From: Hymenobacter duratus
Lineage (GTDB): Bacteria > Bacteroidota > Bacteroidia > Cytophagales > Hymenobacteraceae
Assembly (NCBI RefSeq): GCF_014698995.1
Contig: NZ_JACWZZ010000002.1
Span: 1 to 64,000 of the forward strand
DNA: 64,000 nt
Direction: 5' to 3'
Under the pieces are notes generated by a model. That model saw only the letters and a list, made by a program, of their open reading frames with translations. It was not told the DNA's origin and did no database searches. This document shows, one piece after another, positions 53,673-62,167 of this stretch (position 1 is the stretch's first letter; the number at the start of each line of letters is the position of its first letter). The position numbers were made by a program, and so were the translations under genes.

Positions 53673-54692
53673 TTGGCTCTCGACCTCAACCACAAATCTA
53701 TTCTGGTAACCGGCGGCACCGGTTCGTTCGGTAAGCAGTTCGTGCAGACCGTGTTTGAGAAATTTCCGCAGGTGAAGCGCCTGGTGGTGTACTCGCGTGA
53801 TGAGCTGAAGCAGTACGAAATGTCGCAGACGTTTCCGCAGAGCCAGTACCCGGCCATCCGCTACTTCATTGGCGATGTGCGCGACGGCGAGCGGCTGAAG
53901 CGGGCCTGCGAAGGCATCGACATCATTGTGCACGCCGCCGCCCTCAAGCAGGTGCCCGCCGCCGAGTACAACCCGATGGAGTGCATCAAAACCAACATCT
54001 TCGGGGCCGAAAACGTGATTAACGCTGCCCTCGACTGCGGCGTGCAGGAAGTAGTAGCGCTGAGCACAGATAAGGCCGCCGCCCCCATCAACCTCTACGG
54101 CGCTACCAAGCTCTGCTCTGATAAGCTGTTTGTGGCGGCCAACAACATGAAAGGCGCCCGCGACCTGCGTTTTTCGGTGGTGCGCTACGGCAACGTAATC
54201 GGCTCCCGCGGCTCGGTGGTGCCGTTTTTCCTGCAGCGCCGCGAAACCGGCGTGCTGCCCATCACCCATCCTGGCATGACCCGCTTCCACATCTCGCTGG
54301 AACAGGGCGTGGACCTGGTGCTATATGCGCTGGAACACAGTTGGGGCGGCGAAATCTTCGTGCCCAAGATTCCGAGCTACATTATTACGGAGGTAGCTAA
54401 AGCCATTGGCCCGAACTGCCGGCAGGAAATTGTGGGCATCCGGCCCGGCGAGAAGCTGCACGAGGAAATGATAACCGAAACCGATGCGCTGAGCACGGTG
54501 GAGTTGGCCAAATACTACGTGATTCTGCCCTTCACGCCGCAATGGGACGTGGAGAAGTTTATTGCCCACTTCAACGGCAAACGGGTGCCCGAAGGCTTCC
54601 ACTACGACTCGGCCAACAACGATGAGTGGCTGAGCGCCGAGCAGATCCGGGAGGAAATCCGGCTGCACGTTGACGCCGAGTTTGCGGTGTAA
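53673..54692 (+). CDS. pseB: UDP-N-acetylglucosamine 4,6-dehydratase (inverting)
   Basis: First enzyme of pseudaminic acid synthesis: it removes water from UDP-GlcNAc and inverts C5, giving UDP-2-acetamido-2,6-dideoxy-L-arabino-hexos-4-ulose. The 339-residue protein has the NAD-binding SILVTGGTGSFGKQFVQTVF, the PseB-type VVYSRDELKQYEMSQ, a conserved HAAALKQVPAAEYNP, and the catalytic pair in STDKAAAPINLYGATKLCSD. TTG at 53673 gives the normal N terminus (LALDLNHKSILVTGG). The pathway's next gene, pseC, lies 2.2 kb away past an opposing gene. Confidence 0.94.
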   Translation: MALDLNHKSILVTGGTGSFGKQFVQTVFEKFPQVKRLVVYSRDELKQYEMSQTFPQSQYPAIRYFIGDVRDGERLKRACEGIDIIVHAAALKQVPAAEYNPMECIKTNIFGAENVINAALDCGVQEVVALSTDKAAAPINLYGATKLCSDKLFVAANNMKGARDLRFSVVRYGNVIGSRGSVVPFFLQRRETGVLPITHPGMTRFHISLEQGVDLVLYALEHSWGGEIFVPKIPSYIITEVAKAIGPNCRQEIVGIRPGEKLHEEMITETDALSTVELAKYYVILPFTPQWDVEKFIAHFNGKRVPEGFHYDSANNDEWLSAEQIREEIRLHVDAEFAV

Positions 54693-54713
54693 CGGATTCC
54701 CTACTCCTGTAAA

Positions 54714-54751
54714 GAAGAAGGCCGCTTTCCTCACTGGAAGCGGCCTTCTTC
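54714..54751. terminator. Hairpin terminator between pseB and the type B cargo gene
   Basis: Arms GAAGAAGGCCGCTT (54714-54727) and AAGCGGCCTTCTTC (54738-54751) pair perfectly around a 10-base loop, between converging stop codons at 54692 and 54775. Confidence 0.75.
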
Positions 54752-54774
54752 ATGTACTTACGGGCATTCTGTCC

Positions 54775-56790
54775 CTATCGGCTCACTTCCATCCAGCCTT
54801 TGTGCTGCTGTCCGGTAGCAGCATGGTGGAGCAGGTAGTAATAGACACCTTCGGGCTGCCCGGTGGCATTCCAGCTGTTGTCGTAGCCAGCTTTCCGGTA
54901 CACCTGCCGGCCCCAACGGTTATATATTTCAATATTCCAGTCGGAGGCTTTCAGGCCTTTTAGCACAAAACATTCATTCTGTGCGTCCTGGTTGGGCGTG
55001 ATAATGTTAGGCAGATTGGTGAAATCGGGCACGTTGGGCGAACCGGCACAATTGGCTTGCGTCACTATCAGCTCGTCGGTAGCCGCGCAGCCACTGGGGC
55101 TGGTCACAGTAACGCTGTATATGCCGGCAGTAGTGGCCGTAAGCTCGGCGGCAGTGCTGCCATTCTGCCACCTGAAAGTGCTGCCTGCCGGTTGTGGACC
55201 TGGGCTGAGCACTTGGGTTTCGCCGGCGCACAGCCTCACGTCGGGCCCCAGATCAACGACCGGGCGCGGCCTAACCTGCACCGTTTGAGTAGTGGAGTAC
55301 TGCCGGCCACCAGCCGCTGTCACGATTAGCGTCACGGTGTAGATGCCGGCGGTTTGGTACTGATGCGCAGGTGCCTGGCCGCTGGCAGTATTCAACGGGC
55401 CCGATGCCGGGTCGCCGAAATTCCAGGCGTAGGCAGTGGCAGTCACAAACGGGCTGAGTGAGGAACTCAGCTGCACGGCCGTACCGGCACAGGCAGGTTG
55501 GACGCTGATACTGCCGGAGCCTGCTACCACGACGGGTAGCAGGTTCAGGTCGTTGGTGGCACGAGGCAGCCCAGCCAACGTAATAGCGCCCGTTGTGAGG
55601 ACAAGCGCAGTGTCGCGGTACCTGGTTGCGCTACCCAAAGCGTTGGGCGACTCGAATCGTCCTACCCGGTTGACGAGGGTGCTCGCATGGTAGATACGCC
55701 CGTCAGGCCCCAATTGCAGGTTATTACCGGCGCCAGACTGCTTTGCCCCGGCAACGGGGCGCGCCACCACCACCCGGGAAGCAGCCACTGCCGCCGGCGA
55801 CCCCGCATTCAGATTATACTGCCAGATTTCGCGGCTGGCCAGCGTATCAACGTACAGGCGAGAACCGTCCGGAGAAAATTCCAGTCCGCCAGTGCCGCCA
55901 GACCATCTACTGGGGGCAAGCTTGTAGCGGGCAGTATCCGGAATAATGTAGGCACTGGCAATACGCCCGCTTCGGTTATCAAACTCTGCCACTTCCTGGT
56001 AGGGCAGGCGGACTCCGTTGAAATTGCCGCGTGCATCAACCAGAAAGCAGAAAAAGCTGCAGGCCAGCCGGCGTCCGTCCGATGAAGCCTTTATCAGTCC
56101 GCCCGGATTTACCATCGGCAGACGCCGGCCGACCGGGTTTACTGTAATGACGGGCTGCGGGTGCACGCCGGTATCGTTGAGCAGGAAGCTGAGGTAATTC
56201 TGCTGATCTGTCTTTATGATTAACCACATATCCCGTCCATTGGCATGCCGGACGGCAGCAATGTCGGTTGCAGCCAAGCCCTGATTACCAGTAACAGTTC
56301 CCTGAGGCAGTTGTATCAGACTGTCTCGGGCTACTACTTCTCCCAGGCCTCCCTGCCGACGCATATCCACCACAAAATAGGTGAGGTTGGGCGGCGGGTA
56401 ATTTGTGGTCAACCCGATATCCACCCAGTGCTTAGGGGTGAATACATAGTAGCGCCCCGGCCGGCCGGGCTGGGGCAGCGCCATTACTTCATATCCGAAA
56501 TATACAGGTCCGCCGAGTTGCCCTCCGACCATCAGCTGAAAATTGCGGTTCAGGATTCGGTTGCCTTCTGCTATAAACTGCAGCGTACCGGCACTATCCG
56601 AAACGGAGCAGACATCCCGGTACAGGTCTGGCGCGCCTAGGGGAAGTGGGGCGGCCGCGCCACTCAAAAAGCTTATCCCGGCTCTATTGCCAAAATACCA
56701 GTTGTAATACTCCCGTTGCGCCAGAGCTTCGGGCTGCAACCAGCCACAAAGCAGACCGAGCAGCAGGCTGATGCGGCATAGTTGTTTCAT
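54775..56790 (-). CDS. T9SS type B cargo protein with PKD domain
   Basis: A 671-residue exported protein. The signal peptide (1-24, ends ALAQ) is followed by a beta-propeller-like region (about 25-410: REYYNWYFGNRAGISFLSG, repeated blades with DGR and GPDGRIYHAS), a PKD domain (about 430-520: AYAWNFGDPASGPLNTASG), an Ig-like segment (RWQNGSTAAELTATTAGIYS) and a C-terminal gliding-motility-type sorting domain (NIITPNQDAQNECFVL, IYNRWGRQVYRKAGYDNSW). It runs opposite to, and separates, pseB and pseC. That position is suggestive of a surface target for the sugar, but is not proof. Confidence 0.87.
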   Translation of the reverse strand: MKQLCRISLLLGLLCGWLQPEALAQREYYNWYFGNRAGISFLSGAAAPLPLGAPDLYRDVCSVSDSAGTLQFIAEGNRILNRNFQLMVGGQLGGPVYFGYEVMALPQPGRPGRYYVFTPKHWVDIGLTTNYPPPNLTYFVVDMRRQGGLGEVVARDSLIQLPQGTVTGNQGLAATDIAAVRHANGRDMWLIIKTDQQNYLSFLLNDTGVHPQPVITVNPVGRRLPMVNPGGLIKASSDGRRLACSFFCFLVDARGNFNGVRLPYQEVAEFDNRSGRIASAYIIPDTARYKLAPSRWSGGTGGLEFSPDGSRLYVDTLASREIWQYNLNAGSPAAVAASRVVVARPVAGAKQSGAGNNLQLGPDGRIYHASTLVNRVGRFESPNALGSATRYRDTALVLTTGAITLAGLPRATNDLNLLPVVVAGSGSISVQPACAGTAVQLSSSLSPFVTATAYAWNFGDPASGPLNTASGQAPAHQYQTAGIYTVTLIVTAAGGRQYSTTQTVQVRPRPVVDLGPDVRLCAGETQVLSPGPQPAGSTFRWQNGSTAAELTATTAGIYSVTVTSPSGCAATDELIVTQANCAGSPNVPDFTNLPNIITPNQDAQNECFVLKGLKASDWNIEIYNRWGRQVYRKAGYDNSWNATGQPEGVYYYLLHHAATGQQHKGWMEVSR

Positions 56791-56872
56791 ATAGCCAACC
56801 TAATATTCTGATAGCAACAGATACTGGTAAAACTAACCGAAACCAGGAAGTATGCAATGCCGCCTAGTTGCG

Positions 56873-56880
56873 TATTTTTG
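56873..56880 (+). promoter_or_regulatory. Candidate -7 box (TATTTTTG) of pseC
   Basis: A perfect TAnnTTTG only 5 bases before the pseC ATG at 56886, so transcripts from it would be nearly leaderless. It suggests that pseC onwards is a separate transcription unit from pseB. No -33 element is evident. Confidence 0.35.
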
Positions 56881-56885
56881 CCCTC

Positions 56886-58055
56886 ATGCCCACTTTCCAG
56901 CCCCACCGTCCCATTGCCTACGGCCGCCAGCACATCACTGATGAAGATGTGCGGGCCGTGGTGGAAACCCTGCACTCCGACTACCTCACGCAGGGGCCAA
57001 AAGTGGCCGAGTTCGAGCAGAAGTTCGCCGAGTACATCGGAGTAGGCTACGCGGTAGCCGTGAGCAACGGTACGGCGGCGCTGCACCTGTGCGCGCTGGC
57101 GCTGGGTGTGCAGCCGGGCCAGCGCGTCATTACCACGCCCATCACCTTCGCGGCCTCGGCCAACTGCGTGCGCTACTGCGGCGGTGAGGTGCATTTCGTG
57201 GATATTGACCCCACCACGGCGCTGATTGACTTACACGCGGTGCGCCGGCTGCTGGAAAGCCAGCCCAAAGGCTACTTCCACGGCCTGATTCCGGTGGATT
57301 TTGCCGGGCTGCCGGTGAACCTGGAAGAAGCCCGGCAGCTGGCCAATGAGTTTGGCCTCTGGATTATTGAGGATTCGTGCCATGCACCGGGCGGCTCTTT
57401 AACCGACTCGCAGGGCCGGGAGCAGCGCTGCGGCAACGGGCAGTTTGCCGATCTGGCCATCTTCAGCTTCCACCCCGTCAAGCACATTGCCACGGGCGAA
57501 GGCGGCATGATTACGACCAACCGCGAGGATCTGTACCGGGAGCTGCTGAAGCTGCGCACGCACGGCATCACGAAAGATCCGGCCCAGATGAGCCGCAACG
57601 ACGGCGGCTGGTACATGGAAATGCAGGAGCTGGGCTACAACTACCGCATGCCCGATATGCTCTGCGCGCTGGGCATCAGCCAGCTGACCCGCGCCGAAGC
57701 CGGCCTGGTCCGCCGCCGCCAGCTGGCCGCTCGCTACGATGCCGTCTTTGCCGAAATGCCCTCCGTGCAGCCGCTGGCCGGCGCGTCCGGCCACGCTTAC
57801 CACCTCTACGTGATTCAGGTGCCGGACCGCAAAGGCCTGTATGATGCGTTGCGCGAGCGGCAGATTTTTGCGCAGGTGCATTACATTCCGGTGCATACCA
57901 TGCCCTACTACCAGGGACTGGGCTGGCAGCCCGGCAGCTTTCCGCTGGCCGAGCACTACTATGCGCACTGCCTCAGCATTCCGCTGTTCCCGAGCCTGAC
58001 CGATGAGGAGCAGCAGTACGTTATTGACTGTATTCGGGAGTTTGTGGGCGACTAA
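56886..58055 (+). CDS. pseC: UDP-4-amino-4,6-dideoxy-N-acetyl-beta-L-altrosamine transaminase
   Basis: Second step of the pathway: transfers an amino group from glutamate to the 4-keto sugar made by PseB. The 389-residue fold-type I PLP enzyme of the DegT family carries the N-terminal RPIAYGRQHITDEDVRAV, PITFAASANCVRYCGGEVHF, the PLP-binding ENSC equivalent (IEDSCHAPGGSL) and the Schiff-base lysine in FHPVKHIATGEGGMITT. The ATG at 56886 begins MPTFQPHRPI as expected. It is followed 66 bases later by the cytidylyltransferase gene. Confidence 0.95.
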   Translation: MPTFQPHRPIAYGRQHITDEDVRAVVETLHSDYLTQGPKVAEFEQKFAEYIGVGYAVAVSNGTAALHLCALALGVQPGQRVITTPITFAASANCVRYCGGEVHFVDIDPTTALIDLHAVRRLLESQPKGYFHGLIPVDFAGLPVNLEEARQLANEFGLWIIEDSCHAPGGSLTDSQGREQRCGNGQFADLAIFSFHPVKHIATGEGGMITTNREDLYRELLKLRTHGITKDPAQMSRNDGGWYMEMQELGYNYRMPDMLCALGISQLTRAEAGLVRRRQLAARYDAVFAEMPSVQPLAGASGHAYHLYVIQVPDRKGLYDALRERQIFAQVHYIPVHTMPYYQGLGWQPGSFPLAEHYYAHCLSIPLFPSLTDEEQQYVIDCIREFVGD

Positions 58056-58121
58056 GTGCATGAATGAAGTAACAGAACTGCTGCATCTACCGGCCCGTCT
58101 ACCCACTTACTCGTTCACCCA

Positions 58122-58847
58122 TTGAAGAAAGTTGGCATTATTTCGCAGGCTCGCATGACGAGTACCCGCCTGCCGGGCAAGGTGTTGCTGCCGGTGGCAG
58201 GCAAGCCCTTGCTCCACTATCATGTAGAACGGCTGCAGGCCAGCGGCCTGCCACTTTACATTGCCACCACGAGTAATGCCACCGATGATCCGCTGGCTGC
58301 TTTTGCCTACACTTCCGCCCTTCCTTGTACCCGCGGCGACGAACACGACGTGCTGAGCCGCTACCAGCAGTGCGCAGCGCAGCATGAGCTGGACGTAATT
58401 GTGCGGGTGACATCGGACTGCCCGCTGCTGGACGGCGAGGTGCTGGCCAAGGGCGTGCGCGACTATCTGCTGGCCAACGACCCGCACCTGTACCTGTCCA
58501 ATGTGCTGGAACGCACCTTCCCGCGCGGCTTCGATTTTGAGGTTTTCTCGCGGGAGCTGCTGGAGGAAGCTTTTGAGCAAGCCACACTGCCCTCCGACCG
58601 GGAGCATGTCACGCCGTATATTCACCAGAACCGCTCGGGCCGCGTGCGGTTTCGGCATATCATGCGCCCCAACGACCGTAGCAGCTACCGCCTCACCGTG
58701 GACACCGCCGAGGATTTCGAGTTGGTGCGGCAGCTGATTGAATCCCATGGGGCAGCTACGCTTTCCGCCGACTCGCTGATTGCGCTGCTGGACCAGCACC
58801 CGGAACTGGTGGCGCTGAATGCTCACATCGAACAGAAAAAGCTCTGA
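58122..58847 (+). CDS. pseF: PseF/SpsF-like cytidylyltransferase
   Basis: A 241-residue nucleotidyltransferase. The nucleotide-binding N terminus is KVGIISQARMTSTRLPGKVL, followed by IVRVTSDCPLLDGEVL (the metal-binding Asp) and LYLSNVLERTFPRGFDFEVF. By family and context it activates pseudaminic acid with CTP to CMP-pseudaminic acid, the last step. It belongs to the SpsF-like group rather than the classical NeuA-like PseF group, so the name is by context. TTG start. Its stop overlaps the next start by one base (TGATG). Confidence 0.85.
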   Translation: MKKVGIISQARMTSTRLPGKVLLPVAGKPLLHYHVERLQASGLPLYIATTSNATDDPLAAFAYTSALPCTRGDEHDVLSRYQQCAAQHELDVIVRVTSDCPLLDGEVLAKGVRDYLLANDPHLYLSNVLERTFPRGFDFEVFSRELLEEAFEQATLPSDREHVTPYIHQNRSGRVRFRHIMRPNDRSSYRLTVDTAEDFELVRQLIESHGAATLSADSLIALLDQHPELVALNAHIEQKKL

Positions 58848-60340
58848 TGCCTCTCCCCCGCCTGCTCCTGCGCGCCGATGGCAATTCCCACATTGGGCTG
58901 GGCCATGTGATGCGGCTGCTGGCGCTGGCTGAAATCCTGCGTGACGAGGCCGCCGAATGTCTGTTTCTGGTTCGTGAGCCCAGTCCGGAGCTGCAAGTCC
59001 AGCTCACCGAGGCCGGCTGCGCGGTGCTGACAGTGCCGGTACAGCCGCTGGCCGAAGAGGCAGCCTGGCTGGTACGTCACATTCTGCTCGCCACTGATGT
59101 GCTGGTGCTGGATGGCTATGCCTTCACTTACAGCTACCAGAATACGGTGCGCGGTGCGGTAGCCCGCCTCGTGTACCTGGATGACCTGCACAGCTTTCCG
59201 TTGGCCGCCGATGTAGTACTGAACCCGGCCGGCGGCCTCAGCCTCACCCACTACGACCTGCGCCAGCCAGGTGCCCGCCTGCTGGTGGGCCCTGCTTATG
59301 CGCCGTTGCGGTCTGCCTTCCGCCAGGCTTCCTCATGGCCCGCCTCTACGGCTCTGCCCGACACGGTAATGGTGTGCCTCGGCGGGGCCGACCCTACGCA
59401 CCAGACGCGGCATGTAGCAGCGGCGCTGCTGGCCTTGCCTTCCGTAGCGCAGGTGCATGCCGTGCTGGGCAGCGCCTATTCCGGCTGGGACGAGCTGCAT
59501 AGCTGGGCAACACAGCAGCCGCGCCTCACCCTGCACCGCAGCCTGTCGGCGGCTGAGCTGGTGGAGCTAATGCGCCGCTGTGGAGCGGCAGTGTGCTCGC
59601 CCAGCACCGTCAGCTACGAGTATTGCGCGGCGGGTGGCGGCCTGCTGCTGCTGCTGCCCGTGGCCGACAATCAGCACGATATCAACCAGTATTTGCGCGC
59701 CACTGGCCTGGCCCTGCCCTACCCCAGTGCCCCGAATGTGCTGACCTCGGCGGAAGCAGGCAGGCTTGCGGCACAGCTGCGGCTGCGGCAGCGGCAGGTG
59801 TTCGACGGCCTTGCACCAGTACGGCTCCGGCAGGAGTTTCGGGCAATGCAGCTCCTGGCTCCGCCGTTTCACCTGCGCCCGGTTCGCCCCACCGATTCGG
59901 CCCAGCTGCTGGCCTGGACCAACGACCCAACCGTTCGGCAGCACTCCTTCAACCCCAATCCCGTACCACAACCTGCACACGAGCAATGGTTTGCGGCCCG
60001 CCTCGAAGACCCCAACAGCCTGCTCCTGGTGGCCGAAGACGCCGCCAGCGGCCAGCCGGTGGGACTCATCCGGTTTCAGGCAGAGGGTACAGAGGCCACC
60101 CTCAGCTACCTGCTTGATGCCGCTTACCGGGGCCGGGGACTGGCGCCGCTGCTGCTACTGGCCGGCACCCGCATGGCAGTGCACTTTTTTGCGCGGGTGC
60201 GACAGATAGTCGGGCATGTGCAAACAGCCAACGTGGCGTCGGTGAAGGCCTTTGAGCGAGCTGGCTACCATCAGTCGGCCAAGCCGCTCACACCAGCTCC
60301 AGATTCCGTTTCGTTTGTTTGGGAAGCTGCGGAAGTTTAA
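58847..60340 (+). CDS. PseG-PseH fusion: UDP-sugar hydrolase plus N-acetyltransferase
   Basis: A 497-residue protein with two parts. Residues 1-330 match PseG, the UDP-sugar hydrolase that releases UDP from the diacetamido sugar: the N terminus LLRADGNSHIGLGHVMRLLA carries the conserved His, followed by CLGGADPTHQTRHVAAALLA and the C-terminal CSPSTVSYEYCAAGGGLLLL. Residues about 342-497 form a GNAT acetyltransferase (FHLRPVRPTDSAQLLAWTND, RGRGLAPLLLLAGT, NVASVKAFERAGYH) like PseH, which acetylates the 4-amino group. In Campylobacter and Helicobacter these are separate proteins. With both, all six steps of the pathway are covered in this cluster. Confidence 0.92.
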   Translation: MPLPRLLLRADGNSHIGLGHVMRLLALAEILRDEAAECLFLVREPSPELQVQLTEAGCAVLTVPVQPLAEEAAWLVRHILLATDVLVLDGYAFTYSYQNTVRGAVARLVYLDDLHSFPLAADVVLNPAGGLSLTHYDLRQPGARLLVGPAYAPLRSAFRQASSWPASTALPDTVMVCLGGADPTHQTRHVAAALLALPSVAQVHAVLGSAYSGWDELHSWATQQPRLTLHRSLSAAELVELMRRCGAAVCSPSTVSYEYCAAGGGLLLLLPVADNQHDINQYLRATGLALPYPSAPNVLTSAEAGRLAAQLRLRQRQVFDGLAPVRLRQEFRAMQLLAPPFHLRPVRPTDSAQLLAWTNDPTVRQHSFNPNPVPQPAHEQWFAARLEDPNSLLLVAEDAASGQPVGLIRFQAEGTEATLSYLLDAAYRGRGLAPLLLLAGTRMAVHFFARVRQIVGHVQTANVASVKAFERAGYHQSAKPLTPAPDSVSFVWEAAEV

Positions 60341-60431
60341 CCTTCTTTAAAGGTTCTCCCTGCTCTATACCCTAGCTACCCCAACGATTCGTGATAACTC
60401 GGGCCGCGGCCAGCAGGCCCTGTATGGCTTT

Positions 60432-61073
60432 ATGGGCCTTGGCCTTTTGCTTATTGCCTCCGCTATCCTACAGGTTATCTACAGCTTCATGCTGGGCACT
60501 TCAGAACCCGATTCTACTACCATCGAGGGAATGGCTGCGCTGGTAAATATGCTGTCCATAACCGAGCTGGGAGTTACCATTCTGAGTGCCATTGCGTTTA
60601 TCCGCTGGATGCGGCGCGCCTACTACAACCTGGGGGCACTGGGAGTTGGGATGGAATATGTGGACAGCTGGGCGGTCAGCGCCTGGATTGTGCCGATTGT
60701 CAGCCTACACCGGCCGTACACCATCATGCGCGAAATCTGGCAGAAAACCCAGCGCATGGCCTACGGCGAAGTCACCTCTCATCATTTGCTGCGGTTATGG
60801 TGGGCTCTTTTCCTATTGCATAGCTGCACAGGCCTTATCACCTCGGCGGTGGCCCGGCAGACTACTACTTACGAAGGGCTACGGGCCCAACTACTGCTGA
60901 TGGCTGGTCTGTCGCTTATAGACCTTTTGGGAGTAGTGGCCGTTATTCAGGTGATTCGGCGAGTGACAGACTTTGAGCAGCAGTTGCAACTGCAGGCACA
61001 GGTGCTACACCTCGGCGGCACGGCACCCGAAGCACTGAACCCCGGTGCCACGGCCGAAGAACTGTACGCCTAA
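60432..61073 (+). CDS. DUF4328-like four-helix membrane protein inside the pse cluster
   Basis: A 213-residue integral membrane protein with about four hydrophobic helices. It carries the DUF4328 pattern between helices 2 and 3: RWMRRAYYNLGALG, then WAVSAWIVPIVSLHRPYTIM followed by EIWQKTQ. No catalytic motif or known role. The frame is open back to 60351 without another ATG, so the N terminus may be longer (a non-ATG start would add DNSGRGQQALYGF). It lies between the PseG-PseH gene (91 bases) and pseI (45 bases) on the same strand, so it is probably co-expressed with the pathway. Confidence 0.75.
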   Translation: MGLGLLLIASAILQVIYSFMLGTSEPDSTTIEGMAALVNMLSITELGVTILSAIAFIRWMRRAYYNLGALGVGMEYVDSWAVSAWIVPIVSLHRPYTIMREIWQKTQRMAYGEVTSHHLLRLWWALFLLHSCTGLITSAVARQTTTYEGLRAQLLLMAGLSLIDLLGVVAVIQVIRRVTDFEQQLQLQAQVLHLGGTAPEALNPGATAEELYA

Positions 61074-61118
61074 GGCCGGGGGCGTGGTGCTTCGGTGCGG
61101 CCTTCGTTTCTTTGCAGC

Positions 61119-62159
61119 ATGAACATCTCCTTTGGCTCCCGCCTCGTGGGCCCCGACCAGCCCCCGCTCATCATAGCGGAGCTTTCCGGCAACCACAACC
61201 AGGACCTCAGCCGCGGCCTGGCCATTGTGGATGCTATGGCCGCCGCTGGTGCCCACGCCATCAAGCTCCAGACCTATACCGCCGATACCATGACGCTGCC
61301 CGGCGCCTACCGCATCGACGACCCCAACTCTTTGTGGTTTGGCCGGGAGCTGCACGAGCTGTATCAGGAAGCCCATACGCCCTGGGAATGGCACAAGCCG
61401 CTGTTCGACCGCGCCCGGCAGCACGGCATGCTGGCGTTCAGCTCGCCTTTCGATGAAACGGCCGTCGATTTTCTGGAAACCCTCGACGTGCCGGCCTACA
61501 AGATTGCCTCGTTCGAAAATACCGACTGGCCGCTGCTACGCCGGGTGGCCGCCACCGGCAAGCCCGTAATTATGAGCACTGGTGCCAGCACGCTGGCCGA
61601 GGTAGCCGAGGCCGTGCAGGTGTTGCGCGCCGCCGGCTGCCGGGAGCTGGTGCTGCTGAAATGCACCAGCACTTACCCCGCCACGCCCCAAAACACCAAT
61701 CTGCGCACGCTACCGCACTTTCAACAACTGTTTCCCGACGCTTTGGTGGGTCTCTCCGACCACACCATGGGTGTGGGCGCGGCCGTGGCGGCTGTGGCCC
61801 TAGGCGCCTGCGTAGTGGAGAAGCACGTGACGCTGCGCCGGGCCGATGGCGGCGTGGATTCGGCCTTTTCGCTGGAGCCCGAAGAAGTGGCGCAGCTTGT
61901 GACCGAAACTGAGCGCGCCTGGCAGGCCCTGGGCCAGATTCAGTATGGTGTGCAGCGGGCCGAGGAAAAAAGCCGCCTCTACAAACGCTCCTTATATGTA
62001 GCGCAGGATATTGCCGCCGGCGAAGTCTTCACCAAGGATAACCTGCGCGTGGTGCGCCCCGGCGACGGTCTGCCGCCCCGCTACTACGACCAGCTGCTGG
62101 GCAAGCCGGCCCGCCAGGAACTGCGCGCCGGCACCGCGCTGACATGGGACGCGCTGTAA
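61119..62159 (+). CDS. pseI: Pseudaminic acid synthase
   Basis: Condenses the free 2,4-diacetamido sugar with phosphoenolpyruvate to form pseudaminic acid. The 346-residue NeuB-family enzyme has the PseI-type opening PPLIIAELSGNHNQDLSRGL, the substrate loop IKLQTYTADTM, metal-binding SDHTMGVGAAVAAVALGAC and EKHVTLRRADGGVDSAFSLE, and a C-terminal SAF (antifreeze-like) domain (SLYVAQDIAAGEVFTKDNLR). ELSGNHN instead of EIGxNHNG separates PseI from sialic and legionaminic acid synthases, which supports the pseudaminic assignment of the whole cluster. Confidence 0.95.
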   Translation: MNISFGSRLVGPDQPPLIIAELSGNHNQDLSRGLAIVDAMAAAGAHAIKLQTYTADTMTLPGAYRIDDPNSLWFGRELHELYQEAHTPWEWHKPLFDRARQHGMLAFSSPFDETAVDFLETLDVPAYKIASFENTDWPLLRRVAATGKPVIMSTGASTLAEVAEAVQVLRAAGCRELVLLKCTSTYPATPQNTNLRTLPHFQQLFPDALVGLSDHTMGVGAAVAAVALGACVVEKHVTLRRADGGVDSAFSLEPEEVAQLVTETERAWQALGQIQYGVQRAEEKSRLYKRSLYVAQDIAAGEVFTKDNLRVVRPGDGLPPRYYDQLLGKPARQELRAGTALTWDAL

Positions 62160-62167
62160 CGCCGGCC

